From TK10-74A sp965263065 (lineage in GTDB: Bacteria > Chloroflexota > Dehalococcoidia > Bin125), in the NCBI GenBank assembly GCA_965263065.1, contig CBDHGH010000003.1, positions 2,638,508-2,702,507 of the forward strand: 64,000 nucleotides of DNA, written 5' to 3'. A program made the translations under genes and the position numbers. Under the pieces are notes generated by a model. That model was not told the origin of the DNA and ran no database searches. It saw only the letters and a program-made list of their open reading frames with translations. Shown one piece after another: positions 42,117 to 51,398 of this stretch (positions within the stretch are counted from its first letter, which is position 1; every line of letters begins with the position of its first letter).

Positions 42117-43319
42117 TCACTCGGCGCCGGCTCGGCGCTCCAAGTCGCCGCGGAGGTTGTCGGCCGCCGCCGCGAACTGGTCCGCCGCGTCGCGGAAGAG
42201 GTCGATGCCGCGTTCGATGCGCTCGACATCCCCCTGCTTGACGCCGGTGACCAGCAGACCGCCGGCGATCTGCAAGAGGTCGAACGCGTCCCCGACCTCG
42301 GCGCTGAGGGCGGCGGCGCCATCGGGCGGGTTCAGGTCGCGCCAGGTCCCGAAGTTCGTGACCCAGATCTGCGCCTGCGCGGTCACGTTGCGCTGCCAGG
42401 CGACGTCCTCAACAAGGGACGGATCGGCGGCGAGGCGGTCGAACAACTCCGCCGCGACGGCGTGGTTGGCGGTCTGCGAGTCGAGCAGGTCGCGGGCGCG
42501 GACGCCGAACGACTCGTCGATGGGCGCGAGATCGAGCGCGAGTTCCTCGTCGAGCAGGCGATTGGTGAGCGCGGTCATCTCCTCGAACGTGTGGAAGCCG
42601 ATTTTGACCGTGTCGACGATGCCGTCGGCGCGGACGTAGAGCGTGGTGGGCATGCCGATGATCTGGTAGGGGCGGCCGAGCGTGTCGTCGAGGTCGAGGA
42701 GCAGGGTGTACGTCGCGCCGGTGTGCTTGGCGAACAGTTGCGCCGTATGCAGCGGCTCCGCGCGATTGACGCCGATCACGGTCACCCGGTCGCCGGCGGC
42801 CTGATGGAGGCGCTCGAAGTCGGGCATCTCCTCAATGCAGAAGCCGCACCACGAGGCCCAGAAGTTGACGATCGCGGGCCGGCCCAGGGCGCTGAGCTGG
42901 ACCGGGCGCCCCTCCAGGTCGAGCAGGCGGAAGTCGGGCACGAGGGCGCCCGCGCGGGGGGCGTCGCCGTCGCGGGCGATGTAGCCCAAGAAGGTGGCGT
43001 CCTGGAGTTCATCGACGCGGGTTTCGAGGACCTCGATCTCGACCGGCGGGACCTCCTCCTCGTCGCGCAGCACAGCCAGTTCGGTGCGGGCGTCGGCGAG
43101 TTCCCGCCGCTGCGCGAGGAAGGACTCGCCGGCGACGTCGGCGACATCGGCCCGATCGGGGCCGACGAGGAACGCCCCCACGCCGGCCAGCACCATCAGC
43201 CCCACCACGGCGAGCCGCTGCAGCGCCTCGCGGCGAGAGCGGGGCCGCCGCAGCAGGTTGAGCTGCAGCCCACGGAAGACACCGCCGAAAGACCGGACGA
43301 TCGCCATCAGCATGCGCAT
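42117..43319 (-). CDS. Membrane-anchored TlpA-like thioredoxin-fold protein
   Basis: About 400 residues. One N-terminal transmembrane helix (LAVVGLMVLAGVGAFLVG) is followed by a coiled segment, then a thioredoxin domain with the redox motif WCGFC in FWASWCGFCIEEMPDFERLH and TTLYVRADGIV. It should reduce disulphides outside the cytoplasm. The last ~150 residues are an additional helical domain without recognised homology. Internal or upstream ATG choice (43343 vs 43319) is uncertain. Confidence 0.82.
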   Translation of the reverse strand: MRMLMAIVRSFGGVFRGLQLNLLRRPRSRREALQRLAVVGLMVLAGVGAFLVGPDRADVADVAGESFLAQRRELADARTELAVLRDEEEVPPVEIEVLETRVDELQDATFLGYIARDGDAPRAGALVPDFRLLDLEGRPVQLSALGRPAIVNFWASWCGFCIEEMPDFERLHQAAGDRVTVIGVNRAEPLHTAQLFAKHTGATYTLLLDLDDTLGRPYQIIGMPTTLYVRADGIVDTVKIGFHTFEEMTALTNRLLDEELALDLAPIDESFGVRARDLLDSQTANHAVAAELFDRLAADPSLVEDVAWQRNVTAQAQIWVTNFGTWRDLNPPDGAAALSAEVGDAFDLLQIAGGLLVTGVKQGDVERIERGIDLFRDAADQFAAAADNLRGDLERRAGAE

Positions 43320-43537
43320 GGGAACGCTCCGCCCCGCGCCCATCTTACGGGCATCTTACGGTCCCGCGTGCTGCCCGAGCGGGAGCCGCCCTCCCCCGCG
43401 ATACGCGCCGGGTGGGCCGGGCGGATCGGTCGTCGCGCCCGGTGCGGGGGAGATTGCTCGCCGATCGGGGGGTCGGTAGGATGCAGTTCCGGGGTCCGGC
43501 GGCCGCCTGGGCCGACTCGGACCCCGCGTGGCTGAAT

Positions 43538-43613
43538 GGCAGCGTAGCTCAGTTGGTAGAGCAGGGGACTCATAAGCCCTTGGTCGCAGGTTCAAGTCCT
43601 GCCGCTGCTACCA
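43538..43613 (+). tRNA. tRNA(CAT), probably tRNA-Ile2 (lysidine-type)
   Basis: Anticodon loop CTCATAA gives CAT, normally Met. The anticodon arm and variable loop (GGGGACTCATAAGCCCTTGG) resemble E. coli tRNA-Ile2 more than initiator or elongator Met, though an A-G mismatch closes the loop. TilS, which modifies tRNA-Ile2, is encoded at 25595-26740. Elongator Met is the alternative. Confidence 0.85.
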
Positions 43614-43643
43614 TCAGTTTGGGACCTCTGACCACCGGTCGTT

Positions 43644-43720
43644 GGGCGATTAGCTCAGCTGGCTAGAGCGTCCGGTTCACATCCGGGAGGTCGCAGGTTC
43701 AAGTCCTGCATCGCCCACCA
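43644..43720 (+). tRNA. tRNA-Val(CAC)
   Basis: Acceptor GGGCGAT/ATCGCCC, anticodon loop TTCACAT (CAC), encoded CCA. Second of a four-tRNA cluster. Confidence 0.95.
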
Positions 43721-43751
43721 GCGACGGGGTCGGGCCTCCCAGCGGTTTTGG

Positions 43752-43838
43752 GCCGAAGTGGCGGAATTGGCAGACGCGCTACGTTCAGGGCGTAGTGTCC
43801 GCAAGGGCGTGGGAGTTCGAGTCTCCCCTTCGGCACCA
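43752..43838 (+). tRNA. tRNA-Leu(CAG)
   Basis: Class II tRNA with long variable arm (GTGTCCGCAAGGGCGTGG), anticodon loop TTCAGGG (CAG), encoded CCA. Confidence 0.95.
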
Positions 43839-43886
43839 GCACGGTAGTCTCAGCACGGGAGTCGCAGTCAGACGGATGGCTTCCGC

Positions 43887-43963
43887 GCGCTCGTAGCTCA
43901 GTTGGATAGAGCGCTGCCCTGCGGAGGCAGAGGTCGTGGGTTCGAGTCCCGCCGAGCGCGCCA
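43887..43963 (+). tRNA. tRNA-Arg(GCG)
   Basis: Acceptor GCGCTCG/CGAGCGC, anticodon loop CTGCGGA (GCG), encoded CCA. The A34 (ACG) form is more common in bacteria; here G34 is encoded. uvrC starts 38 bp later. Confidence 0.92.
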
Positions 43964-44001
43964 TTCCCGCCGTCGCCGCCCCGAGTACGCTGACAAGCGT
44001 C

Positions 44002-45981
44002 ATGTCCAGCGACTACACGCCGAGCGATGCCAGCGTCAGTGCTCCCACGCCGGGCACTGCTGATCGCCGCGATCTCGCGGCGCGGCTCGCGGCGCAGGTC
44101 CGGGCGATCCCCGAGCGACCCGGCGTCTATCTGTTCCACAACGCCCGCGGCGACGTGATCTACGTGGGCAAGGCGGCCAATCTGCGCTCGCGGGTGCGCT
44201 CCTACTTCGGCGCGCCGCACTCGCTGCTGGGCAAGACGCGGCGGCTGTCGGCGGCGATCGCCGAGATCGAGTACGTCACGACGAGCACCGCGCAGGAGGC
44301 GCTGCACCTCGAGGCGACGCTGTGCAAGCGGCACCAGCCGCTCTACAACGTGCGCCTCAAGGACGACAAGCACTACCCCTACCTGAAGATCGACGTCGAT
44401 GAGCCCTGGCCGCGCGTCTACATCACGCGCAGCGTGCAGCGCGACGGCGGACGCTACTTCGGCCCCTACGCGAACGCGAAGTCCGTCCGCACGACGCTCG
44501 ACATCGTCAAGAAGCTGTTCCCCTGGCGGTCGTGCACCAAGACGATCACGGGCACCGACCCGCGCCCCTGCCTCGACTACTACATCCGGCGCTGCATCGC
44601 GCCCTGCACGTCGTACTGCACGCCCGCCGAGTACCGGGCGGTGATCGACCAGGTGATCCACTTCCTGGAGGGCCGCGCCGATCTGGTCCTGCGCGACCTG
44701 CGCGCCCGCATGGCCGCGGCCAGCGAGTCGCTGAACTTCGAGGAGGCGGCGCGCATCCGCGACCAGATCCGCGCCGTGGAGCGGGTGGGCGAGTCGCAGG
44801 TGATCGCGTCGACGCGGGAGGCGGAGATCGACGTCTTCGGGCTGGCGCAGGACGGCAACGAGGCCATCGCGCAGGTGCTGTTCGTGCGCGGCACGAAGAT
44901 GACCGGCGGCGACAGCTTCCCCCTGACCGGGACCAGCGACGAGACGCCGGCCGCGGTGCTGTCGTCGTTCCTGAAGCAGTTCTACAGCGACGCGCCGCTG
45001 GCGCCGCGGCTGGTACTGACGCCGGAGCTGCCCGACGATGCGCCGCTGCTGCAGGACTGGCTGCGGGCGAAGCGGGGGTCGGCGGTGGAGTTGCGGGCGC
45101 CGTCGCGCGGGGAGAAGCGCCGCCTGGTGGCGATGGCCACGGACAACGCCCGCGAGGCGCTGCAGATGCAGCGCATTAAGTGGATGGCGGACCGGGGCAA
45201 GACGCGCGTGGCGCTGGCCGAGCTCGAGGAGGCGCTGAGCCTGCCGGGACCGCCGCAGCGCATTGAGTGCTACGACATCTCCAACATCCAGGGGACGAAC
45301 TCCGTCGCCAGCATGGTGGTCTTCCGCGGCGGCCAGCCGGCGAGCCGGGAGTACCGCCGCTTCCGGATCAAATCGGTCGCGGGCGCGAACGACTTCGCGT
45401 CGATGGCGGAGGTGCTGGAGCGTCGCTTCAAGCGCTTGGCGCGCCGGCGACGGGAATTGCGCGAGGCCGCAGCGGGGGCGGATGGCGAGGCGCCCGGCGC
45501 CGATGCGTCGCAGGACGGCGCCGGTGACGCGGCGCCGCCCCAGGAGGGCTGGGAGGCGATCCCGGACCTGCTGATCGTGGACGGGGGCAAGGGCCAGCTC
45601 TCGGCCGCCCACGACGTGATGCGCAACCTGGGCCTGGACGACGTGCCGCTGGCCGGGCTGGCCAAGCGCCACGAGGAATTGTTCGTCGTCGACAGCAAGG
45701 AGCCGATCCGGCTCGACCGGCGGTCGCAGGGGCTGTACCTGGTGCAGCGCGTGCGCGACGAGGCGCACCGCTTCGCGATCACGTACCACCGCAACCTGCG
45801 CGCGAAACGCGGCATGCAGAGCGCGCTCGACGTCGTGCCGGGCATCGGGCCCAAGCGGCGCCAGGAGCTGCTGAAGCGGTTCGGCAGCGTGCAGGCGATT
45901 CGCGACGCCAGCCTGGAGGAGCTCGCGGCCGCGCCGGGGATGACGCAGCGGGTGGCGGCCTCGATCAAGGAGCGGCTCTAA
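44002..45981 (+). CDS. uvrC: Excinuclease ABC subunit C
   Basis: A 659-residue nucleotide-excision-repair endonuclease. GIY-YIG domain (GVYLFHNARGDVIYVGKAAN), YFGPYANAKSVR, the Cys-rich CLDYYIRRCIAPC, a UVR motif (LNFEEAARIRDQIRAVE) for UvrB binding, the RNase H-like domain (IECYDISNIQGTNSVASMV, DLLIVDGGKGQL), and tandem HhH motifs at the end (VPGIGPKRRQELLKRFGS). ATG at 44002 follows the tRNA-Arg gene closely, so it may share a tRNA promoter. Confidence 0.95.
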   Translation: MSSDYTPSDASVSAPTPGTADRRDLAARLAAQVRAIPERPGVYLFHNARGDVIYVGKAANLRSRVRSYFGAPHSLLGKTRRLSAAIAEIEYVTTSTAQEALHLEATLCKRHQPLYNVRLKDDKHYPYLKIDVDEPWPRVYITRSVQRDGGRYFGPYANAKSVRTTLDIVKKLFPWRSCTKTITGTDPRPCLDYYIRRCIAPCTSYCTPAEYRAVIDQVIHFLEGRADLVLRDLRARMAAASESLNFEEAARIRDQIRAVERVGESQVIASTREAEIDVFGLAQDGNEAIAQVLFVRGTKMTGGDSFPLTGTSDETPAAVLSSFLKQFYSDAPLAPRLVLTPELPDDAPLLQDWLRAKRGSAVELRAPSRGEKRRLVAMATDNAREALQMQRIKWMADRGKTRVALAELEEALSLPGPPQRIECYDISNIQGTNSVASMVVFRGGQPASREYRRFRIKSVAGANDFASMAEVLERRFKRLARRRRELREAAAGADGEAPGADASQDGAGDAAPPQEGWEAIPDLLIVDGGKGQLSAAHDVMRNLGLDDVPLAGLAKRHEELFVVDSKEPIRLDRRSQGLYLVQRVRDEAHRFAITYHRNLRAKRGMQSALDVVPGIGPKRRQELLKRFGSVQAIRDASLEELAAAPGMTQRVAASIKERL

Positions 45982-46310
45982 GCGGCCGGCCCACGCAGGA
46001 GCGGCATCGACACGCTCGGTCTCCTGTGCGACGGTGGGATTATGTCGCGGATGTTATGTCGCGATCAGAGGCGGGCCGGGGCGTCGTGCGGCCGGCCGGT
46101 GGGACGGCGGGGGCGCGCCCGCATCGACGCCGCGGGCGGACAAACGCGCGCCGGCGACGGCCACGCAACCATTCGTCCCCCGCCCGAACGAGATTGGCGG
46201 GGGAAGCGTGGATACCGGGTGGACGGCCGGCCGGGCGCGCGTGATCGCCGCCTATGCTTCGGACTCAGCCCGACCACCCAACCTCGTTTTCCGCCGCCAG
46301 GAGCGAGCAC
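45982..46310. other. Intergenic region without recognised gene
   Basis: About 330 bp between uvrC and the recombinase gene. No homologous frame or convincing promoter hexamers were seen. Confidence 0.5.
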
Positions 46311-47222
46311 ATGCAGCAGCAGATCGATGGCTTCCTGACCTTCCTCTCGGCCGAGAGGAACGCGGCCGTGAACACCATCTCGGCCTACAAGAACGACCTC
46401 GACCAGTTCCGCCAGTTCCTGGAATCGCTCAGCGTCAACGGGAGCGGCCCCACCCTGACCAGCGTCGATCAGCCGATGCTCCAGAACTACATCGCGGCGA
46501 TGCGGGAGAGGGAGTACGCGGACGCGACGGTCGCGCGCAAAATCGCGGCCGTGAAGAGCTTCTACAGCTATCTGATGGCGGATGGCGTGGTGGAGAAGGA
46601 CCCCACCGAGGCGCTGTCCTCGCCGCGCGTGGGCAAGAGGCTGCCGAAGGCGCTGTCGGTGCGGGAGATCGATGAGCTGCTGGAGCAACCGCGCAAGCGC
46701 TCCACGCCGGAGGCCAAGCGCGACCGGGCGATGCTGGAGCTGCTCTACGCCACCGGGATGCGCGTCAGCGAGCTGGTCGCGCTGGACCTGGACTCGATCG
46801 AGTTGCGCAACAACCTCGCGACGGTGCGCTGCGTCGGCAAGGGCGGCAAGGAGCGGCTGATCCCGATCCACGAGCAGGCCGTGCACGCGCTGCGCATCTA
46901 CCTGCAGGACGCCCGCCCGGAGATGGCGCGTTCCAAGCGCGAGCGGGCGCTGTTCATCAACCGCCGCGGGGAGCGGCTGACGCGGCAGGGCTTCTGGCTG
47001 ATCCTGAAGAATTACGCGCGGATGGCGAACATCCCCAGCGACGTGACGCCGCACACCCTGCGTCACTCCTTCGCGACGCACATGCTGCGCGGCGGCGCGC
47101 CGCTGCGCAGCGTCCAGGAGCTGCTGGGCCACGCCAACATCTCGACGACGCAGATCTACACGCAACTCACCGACGAGCACGTGCGCCGCGTCTACGAGCA
47201 CGCCCACCCGCGCGCGCAGTAG
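46311..47222 (+). CDS. Tyrosine recombinase of the XerC/XerD family
   Basis: A 303-residue recombinase. The SAM-like N-terminal domain has FLTFLSAERNAAVNTISAY; the catalytic residues are Arg in YATGMRVSEL, Lys in GKGGKER, HxxR in HTLRHSFATHML, His in LGHANISTTQ and Tyr in QIYTQL. Size and sequence fit the chromosomal dimer-resolving XerC/D rather than a phage integrase. ATG at 46311 after AGGAGCG. No partner gene is seen here. Confidence 0.92.
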   Translation: MQQQIDGFLTFLSAERNAAVNTISAYKNDLDQFRQFLESLSVNGSGPTLTSVDQPMLQNYIAAMREREYADATVARKIAAVKSFYSYLMADGVVEKDPTEALSSPRVGKRLPKALSVREIDELLEQPRKRSTPEAKRDRAMLELLYATGMRVSELVALDLDSIELRNNLATVRCVGKGGKERLIPIHEQAVHALRIYLQDARPEMARSKRERALFINRRGERLTRQGFWLILKNYARMANIPSDVTPHTLRHSFATHMLRGGAPLRSVQELLGHANISTTQIYTQLTDEHVRRVYEHAHPRAQ

Positions 47223-47372
47223 GGGCGCCGCGGGCCCGTTCCGCCCGCTGAGGGCCGCGATTGTTCCGCCTCAGGGCCGCTCCTACGATGGGGCGGCCTG
47301 TTTCGTTGTCCCGGCCGGCGTCGCGATGCCGCCGACGGGGCCCGATGCGGAGGGCCCCAGCTGGAGGGCACA

Positions 47373-48668
47373 ATGGAGATCGTCGAGGTCAGCGCGCGGG
47401 AGATCTTGGACTCCCGGGGCGCCCCCACGGTGGAGGCGACGGTCACGCTGTTCGACGGCGTGCAGGGGCGCGCGATGGTTCCCTCGGGCGCGAGCACCGG
47501 CACGCACGAGGCGGCCGAACGCCGCGACGGCGACGCGGCGCGCTACGGCGGCCGGGGCGTCCTGGGGGCCGTGGGGGCGGTGAACGGCGAGATTCGCGAG
47601 GCGCTGATCGGCTTCGACGCCGGCGCACAGAGCGACATCGACGAGACCCTGATCGCGCTGGACGGCGACCCGGGGAAAGCGCGCCTGGGCGCGAACGCGC
47701 TGCTGGGCGTGTCGCTGGCCTGCGCGCACGCCGCGGCGGCCGAGCTCGACGAGCCACTCTATCGCTACCTGGGCGGCCCGATGGCGCGCACGCTGCCGGT
47801 TCCCATGGCGAACATCCTCAACGGCGGCAAGCACGCGGAAGACAGCACCGACTTCCAAGAGTTCATGGTCATGCCGCTGGGGGCGTCGAGCTTCGGGGCG
47901 GGGCTGCGCGTCGTCGCCGAGGTGTACGGCGCGCTGAAGGCGGTGCTGCGCGAGCGCGGCCTGGGCACCACCGTCGGGGACGAGGGCGGCTTCGCGCCGG
48001 CGCTGGGCGGCAACGAGCCGGCCCTGGAGGTCATCCTGCAGGCGATCGAGCGGGCCGGCTACGAGCCCGGCGCCGACGTCGCCATCGCGCTCGACCCGGC
48101 CGCCAGCGAACTCTACGCCGACGGCCGCTACCACTTGGCGACCGAGCAGCGGCGGCTGACATCGGCGGAGATGGTGGCGCTGTGGACCGACTGGGCCGCG
48201 CGCTACCCCATCGTCTCGCTGGAGGATGGGATGGCGGAGGACGACTGGAGCGGCTGGGCGGCGCTCACGGCGGCGATCGGCGACCGCGCGCAGACCGTGG
48301 GGGACGACCTGCTGGTGACCAACCCGTCCCGATTGCAGCGCGGAATCGCGGAGCGCTCCGCGAACAGCATCCTGATCAAGCCCAATCAGATCGGCACCCT
48401 CACGGAGACGCTGGAGGTCGTGTCGATGGCGCAGCGGGCCGGCTGGACCACGGTGATCAGCCATCGCTCCGGGGAGACGGAAGACACGACGATCGCGGAC
48501 CTCGCCGTCGCGACCAACTCGGGCCTGATCAAGACGGGCGCGCCGGCGCGATCGGAGCGGGTCGCGAAGTACAACCGCCTGCTGGAGATCGAGGCGGAGC
48601 TGGGCGACGCGGCGATCTACCCCGGACACACGGCGATCAGGCAGTCGCTGCGGCTGGCGCCTGCCTGA
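47373..48668 (+). CDS. eno: Enolase (phosphopyruvate hydratase)
   Basis: A 431-residue glycolytic enzyme. Conserved segments: VSAREILDSRGAPTVEATV, MVPSGASTGTHEA, NGGKHAEDSTDFQEFM, TVGDEGGFAP, SLEDGMAEDDW, GDDLLVTNPSRL, LIKPNQIGTLTETLE, and SHRSGETEDTTIADL with the catalytic Lys and Mg2+ ligands. ATG follows GGAGGG. Confidence 0.96.
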   Translation: MEIVEVSAREILDSRGAPTVEATVTLFDGVQGRAMVPSGASTGTHEAAERRDGDAARYGGRGVLGAVGAVNGEIREALIGFDAGAQSDIDETLIALDGDPGKARLGANALLGVSLACAHAAAAELDEPLYRYLGGPMARTLPVPMANILNGGKHAEDSTDFQEFMVMPLGASSFGAGLRVVAEVYGALKAVLRERGLGTTVGDEGGFAPALGGNEPALEVILQAIERAGYEPGADVAIALDPAASELYADGRYHLATEQRRLTSAEMVALWTDWAARYPIVSLEDGMAEDDWSGWAALTAAIGDRAQTVGDDLLVTNPSRLQRGIAERSANSILIKPNQIGTLTETLEVVSMAQRAGWTTVISHRSGETEDTTIADLAVATNSGLIKTGAPARSERVAKYNRLLEIEAELGDAAIYPGHTAIRQSLRLAPA

Positions 48669-48705
48669 CGCCGCCGGACGGAGCCCCTGGGCCGAAGGAG
48701 TGGGG

Positions 48706-49287
48706 ATGGCGGACACGGGCATCGCACGATTGCGGGAAGAACTCGAGGCCAACCGCTCGATGTTCACGGCGCTGTGCCTGGCGGTGGAGGGCCGCTTCGG
48801 CGCCTGCGCGCCGGGCGAGGTCTGGAGCGTCGGCGACCACGTGGCGCACATCGCCAGCTACGACCAACTGGCGCTGCATCAGATCGCGCCGGCCGTCGCG
48901 CCCGCGCCCGCGGCGCACGATGTCAGCGCGGACGCCTGGAACGCCCAGCAAGTGCGCCTGCGCAGCGGGCGGTCGCGGCAGTCGCTGGTGACGGAGATGG
49001 CGCAGCGGCGCGGCGACTGCCTGGCCCTGCTGGGGCAGCTGCCCGCCGGGGATCTGCGGCGCACGGTCTGGTTTCCCGGCGAGGCGCGCCGCACGGCGGG
49101 CAGGGTGCCGCTACGACTCTGGCTGGAGCGCTGGAGCAAGCACGACATGGTCCACGCCCACGCGATCCTGCGGGCGGCGCCCACGCTGGCGGCGCGCGAC
49201 GACTTCGACAACTGGCTGCGCGACGACCCGGTGCTGGAGGCGCTCGATCGCACGGCGCCGGCGGCGCGGCGGGATCGGGAGTCGTAA
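48706..49287 (+). CDS. DinB-fold hypothetical protein
   Basis: A 193-residue protein with a DinB/YfiT-like four-helix pattern. Putative metal His in VWSVGDHVAHIASYD and in WSKHDMVHAHAIL. It is weakly similar in plan to the protein at 35558. ATG at 48706 after GGAG. Its stop overlaps the next start (TAATG). Confidence 0.65.
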   Translation: MADTGIARLREELEANRSMFTALCLAVEGRFGACAPGEVWSVGDHVAHIASYDQLALHQIAPAVAPAPAAHDVSADAWNAQQVRLRSGRSRQSLVTEMAQRRGDCLALLGQLPAGDLRRTVWFPGEARRTAGRVPLRLWLERWSKHDMVHAHAILRAAPTLAARDDFDNWLRDDPVLEALDRTAPAARRDRES

Positions 49288-50165
49288 TGCCTGACGACGG
49301 ACCCCCGCAGCGCGTCTCGCCGATCACGGTGCCGGAGGAGGATCCCACGCTGCCGGCGCCCGATGCGTCGCAACCGGCGCTCGTGCGCGACGCCTTCCGG
49401 GAGTTCGGGTTCGCCTGCAGCCTGGAGTCGCGCTGGATCGCGCGCAGCCTGACGCTGCAGCGCCAGATCGTCCGCGACAGCACACCCAGCCGCTATCGCA
49501 ACCATCGCTACGCCGCGGCGCTGCTGCTCTGGTCGCGGATCGACGCGGCGGCGCTGGAGGTCTGGCGACTGATCGCGTGGGCGAACTACGCCGCGGCGCC
49601 GCCCCTGATCCGGGCGTCGCTGGAGTGGCTGGGCGCCGAGCAGGCGGTCGTGGGGAGCGAGTTCGTGGAGTTCGAGGACTACCTGCGCGACTTCGCGGCG
49701 CACGACGCCGAGCACGCCGCCAGCGAGTGGGGCATGGGACAGTACATGGCCGGGCAGCAGCTCGCGATGGCGTCGGATCTGGGCGCCGTGTACCGCGCGG
49801 CGGCCGAGCTGGGGCGGCCGCACTTCGGCGCCTCGATGCTGGTGACGGCCGCGGGGTCGAACCAGCAGCGGGTGCTGGTCAACTGGGGCGACCGCAGTTT
49901 CCACCTGGGCTGGGCGCAACTGCTGTCGGGCTGGCTGATGGTGCTGCTGGGGCGGCAGACGCGGTTCGCCATCGGGCGCGGGCTGTTCGCGGTCGATGCG
50001 GCGCGGCGGGAGTCGTTCCAGGCGCTCACGCGGGAGGCGGAGACGTTGCTGGCCCGCTCCGACCGCTGCCGCGCGGAGTGGGTGACGCGCGACCGTCGCC
50101 AGCGTCTGCTGATCAGCGGTTTCCGGCGGCAGCCCTCGGGCGCGCCGCGCCGAATCCTGCTCTAA
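49287..50165 (+). CDS. Hypothetical protein
   Basis: A 292-residue soluble protein, helix- and Trp-rich, that I do not recognise. It begins MPDDGPPQRVSPITVPEEDP, has AALLLWSRIDAAALEVWRLI, and a long C-terminal helical part (QLLSGWLMVLLGRQTRFAIG). The ATG overlaps the previous stop by one base, so it is coupled to the DinB-fold gene. No catalytic motif is evident. Confidence 0.72.
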   Translation: MPDDGPPQRVSPITVPEEDPTLPAPDASQPALVRDAFREFGFACSLESRWIARSLTLQRQIVRDSTPSRYRNHRYAAALLLWSRIDAAALEVWRLIAWANYAAAPPLIRASLEWLGAEQAVVGSEFVEFEDYLRDFAAHDAEHAASEWGMGQYMAGQQLAMASDLGAVYRAAAELGRPHFGASMLVTAAGSNQQRVLVNWGDRSFHLGWAQLLSGWLMVLLGRQTRFAIGRGLFAVDAARRESFQALTREAETLLARSDRCRAEWVTRDRRQRLLISGFRRQPSGAPRRILL

Positions 50166-50311
50166 CCCGGCGCGGGCGGCGGAATCCGTCGGTTCTGTCC
50201 CCTGCCGGGCTTGCCCGGCGCGGGGCCATGGGCGACGCTCAGCACTGCCCGGCCACGCCGCTCCCAGATGGGGGGCCGGCTGGCCAGCGCGCAGTCGAAG
50301 GGATCGGCGTC

Positions 50312-51334
50312 GTGACTACCAAGATCGGGATCAATGGGTTCGGCCGGATTGGCCGTCAGGTGCTGAAGGGCATCATGGACTACCACCGCGACGACCTGGA
50401 AGTCGTGGCCGTGAACGACCTCACGGACACCGCGACGAACGCGCACCTGTTCAAGTACGACAGCAACTACGGCCGCTACCCCGGCGAGGTGGCCGTCGCC
50501 GACGGCGCCCTCGTGATCGACGGCCAGCGCATCGCCGTGCTGGCCGAGCGCGACCCTGGCAAGATCCCCTGGGGCGACTACGGCGTGGAGATCGTGATCG
50601 AGTCGACGGGCATCTTCACGGATGCGACGAAGGCGGCCGCGCACATGAACAGCGGACCGAAGAAGGTCGTGATCTCGGCGCCGGCGAAGAACGAGGACCT
50701 GACCATCGTGCTGGGCGTGAACGACGACCAGTACGACCCCGCCGTGCACCACGTCGTCTCGAACGCGTCCTGCACGACGAACTGCCTCGCGCCGATCGCG
50801 AAGGTGCTCGACGACACGGTGGGGATCAAGTCCGGGATTATGTCGACGATCCACGCCTACACCAACGACCAGGCGATCCTCGACACGGTGCACTCGGACC
50901 TGCGCCGGGCGCGCGCGGCCGGCTTGAACATCATCCCCACGACTACCGGGGCGGCGAAGGCCGTGGGCCGCGTGATGCCGCATCTCGACGGCAAGCTGAA
51001 CGGGATGGCCTACCGCGTGCCGACCGGCACGGTGTCGGTGGTCGACCTCACGATCGACGCGGCGCGGGCGACCAGCGCCGAGGAGATCAACGCCGCCTTC
51101 ACGCGGGTCGCGGAGGACCGCGAGTCGCCGCTGTACGGCATCCTGGCCGTCGAGACCGAGCCGCTGGTCAGCAGCGACTTCCGCGGCCATCCGGCGAGCT
51201 CGATCGTGGACGCGCTCAGCACGATGGTGCTGGAGGGGACGCTGGTGAAGGTCGTCTCGTGGTACGACAACGAGTGGGCCTACAGCGTCCGCGTGGGCGA
51301 CCTGTGCACGCGGATGGCGGCGCGCGGGCTCTGA
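50312..51334 (+). CDS. gap: Glyceraldehyde-3-phosphate dehydrogenase
   Basis: A 340-residue NAD-dependent glycolytic enzyme. Rossmann start KIGINGFGRIGRQVL, catalytic C154 in SNASCTTNCLAP, downstream SAGLNIIPTTTGAAKAVG-type segment (here AAGLNIIPTTTGAAK), and C-terminal WYDNEWAYSVRV. GTG at 50312 is chosen from the family N-terminus, with AAGGG about 10 bases upstream. Confidence 0.95.
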   Translation: MTTKIGINGFGRIGRQVLKGIMDYHRDDLEVVAVNDLTDTATNAHLFKYDSNYGRYPGEVAVADGALVIDGQRIAVLAERDPGKIPWGDYGVEIVIESTGIFTDATKAAAHMNSGPKKVVISAPAKNEDLTIVLGVNDDQYDPAVHHVVSNASCTTNCLAPIAKVLDDTVGIKSGIMSTIHAYTNDQAILDTVHSDLRRARAAGLNIIPTTTGAAKAVGRVMPHLDGKLNGMAYRVPTGTVSVVDLTIDAARATSAEEINAAFTRVAEDRESPLYGILAVETEPLVSSDFRGHPASSIVDALSTMVLEGTLVKVVSWYDNEWAYSVRVGDLCTRMAARGL

Positions 51335-51398
51335 GTCGGGCGCCGGCGCGGGACGGCACGACATAGTCGCCCCGCGGCGGCCCGCGTAGACTGGCGCC

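Noticed and set aside
46311..47222. Tyrosine recombinase as an integrase of a genomic island
   Set aside because: Length and motifs fit housekeeping XerC/D, and the neighbours (uvrC, eno) are core genes.
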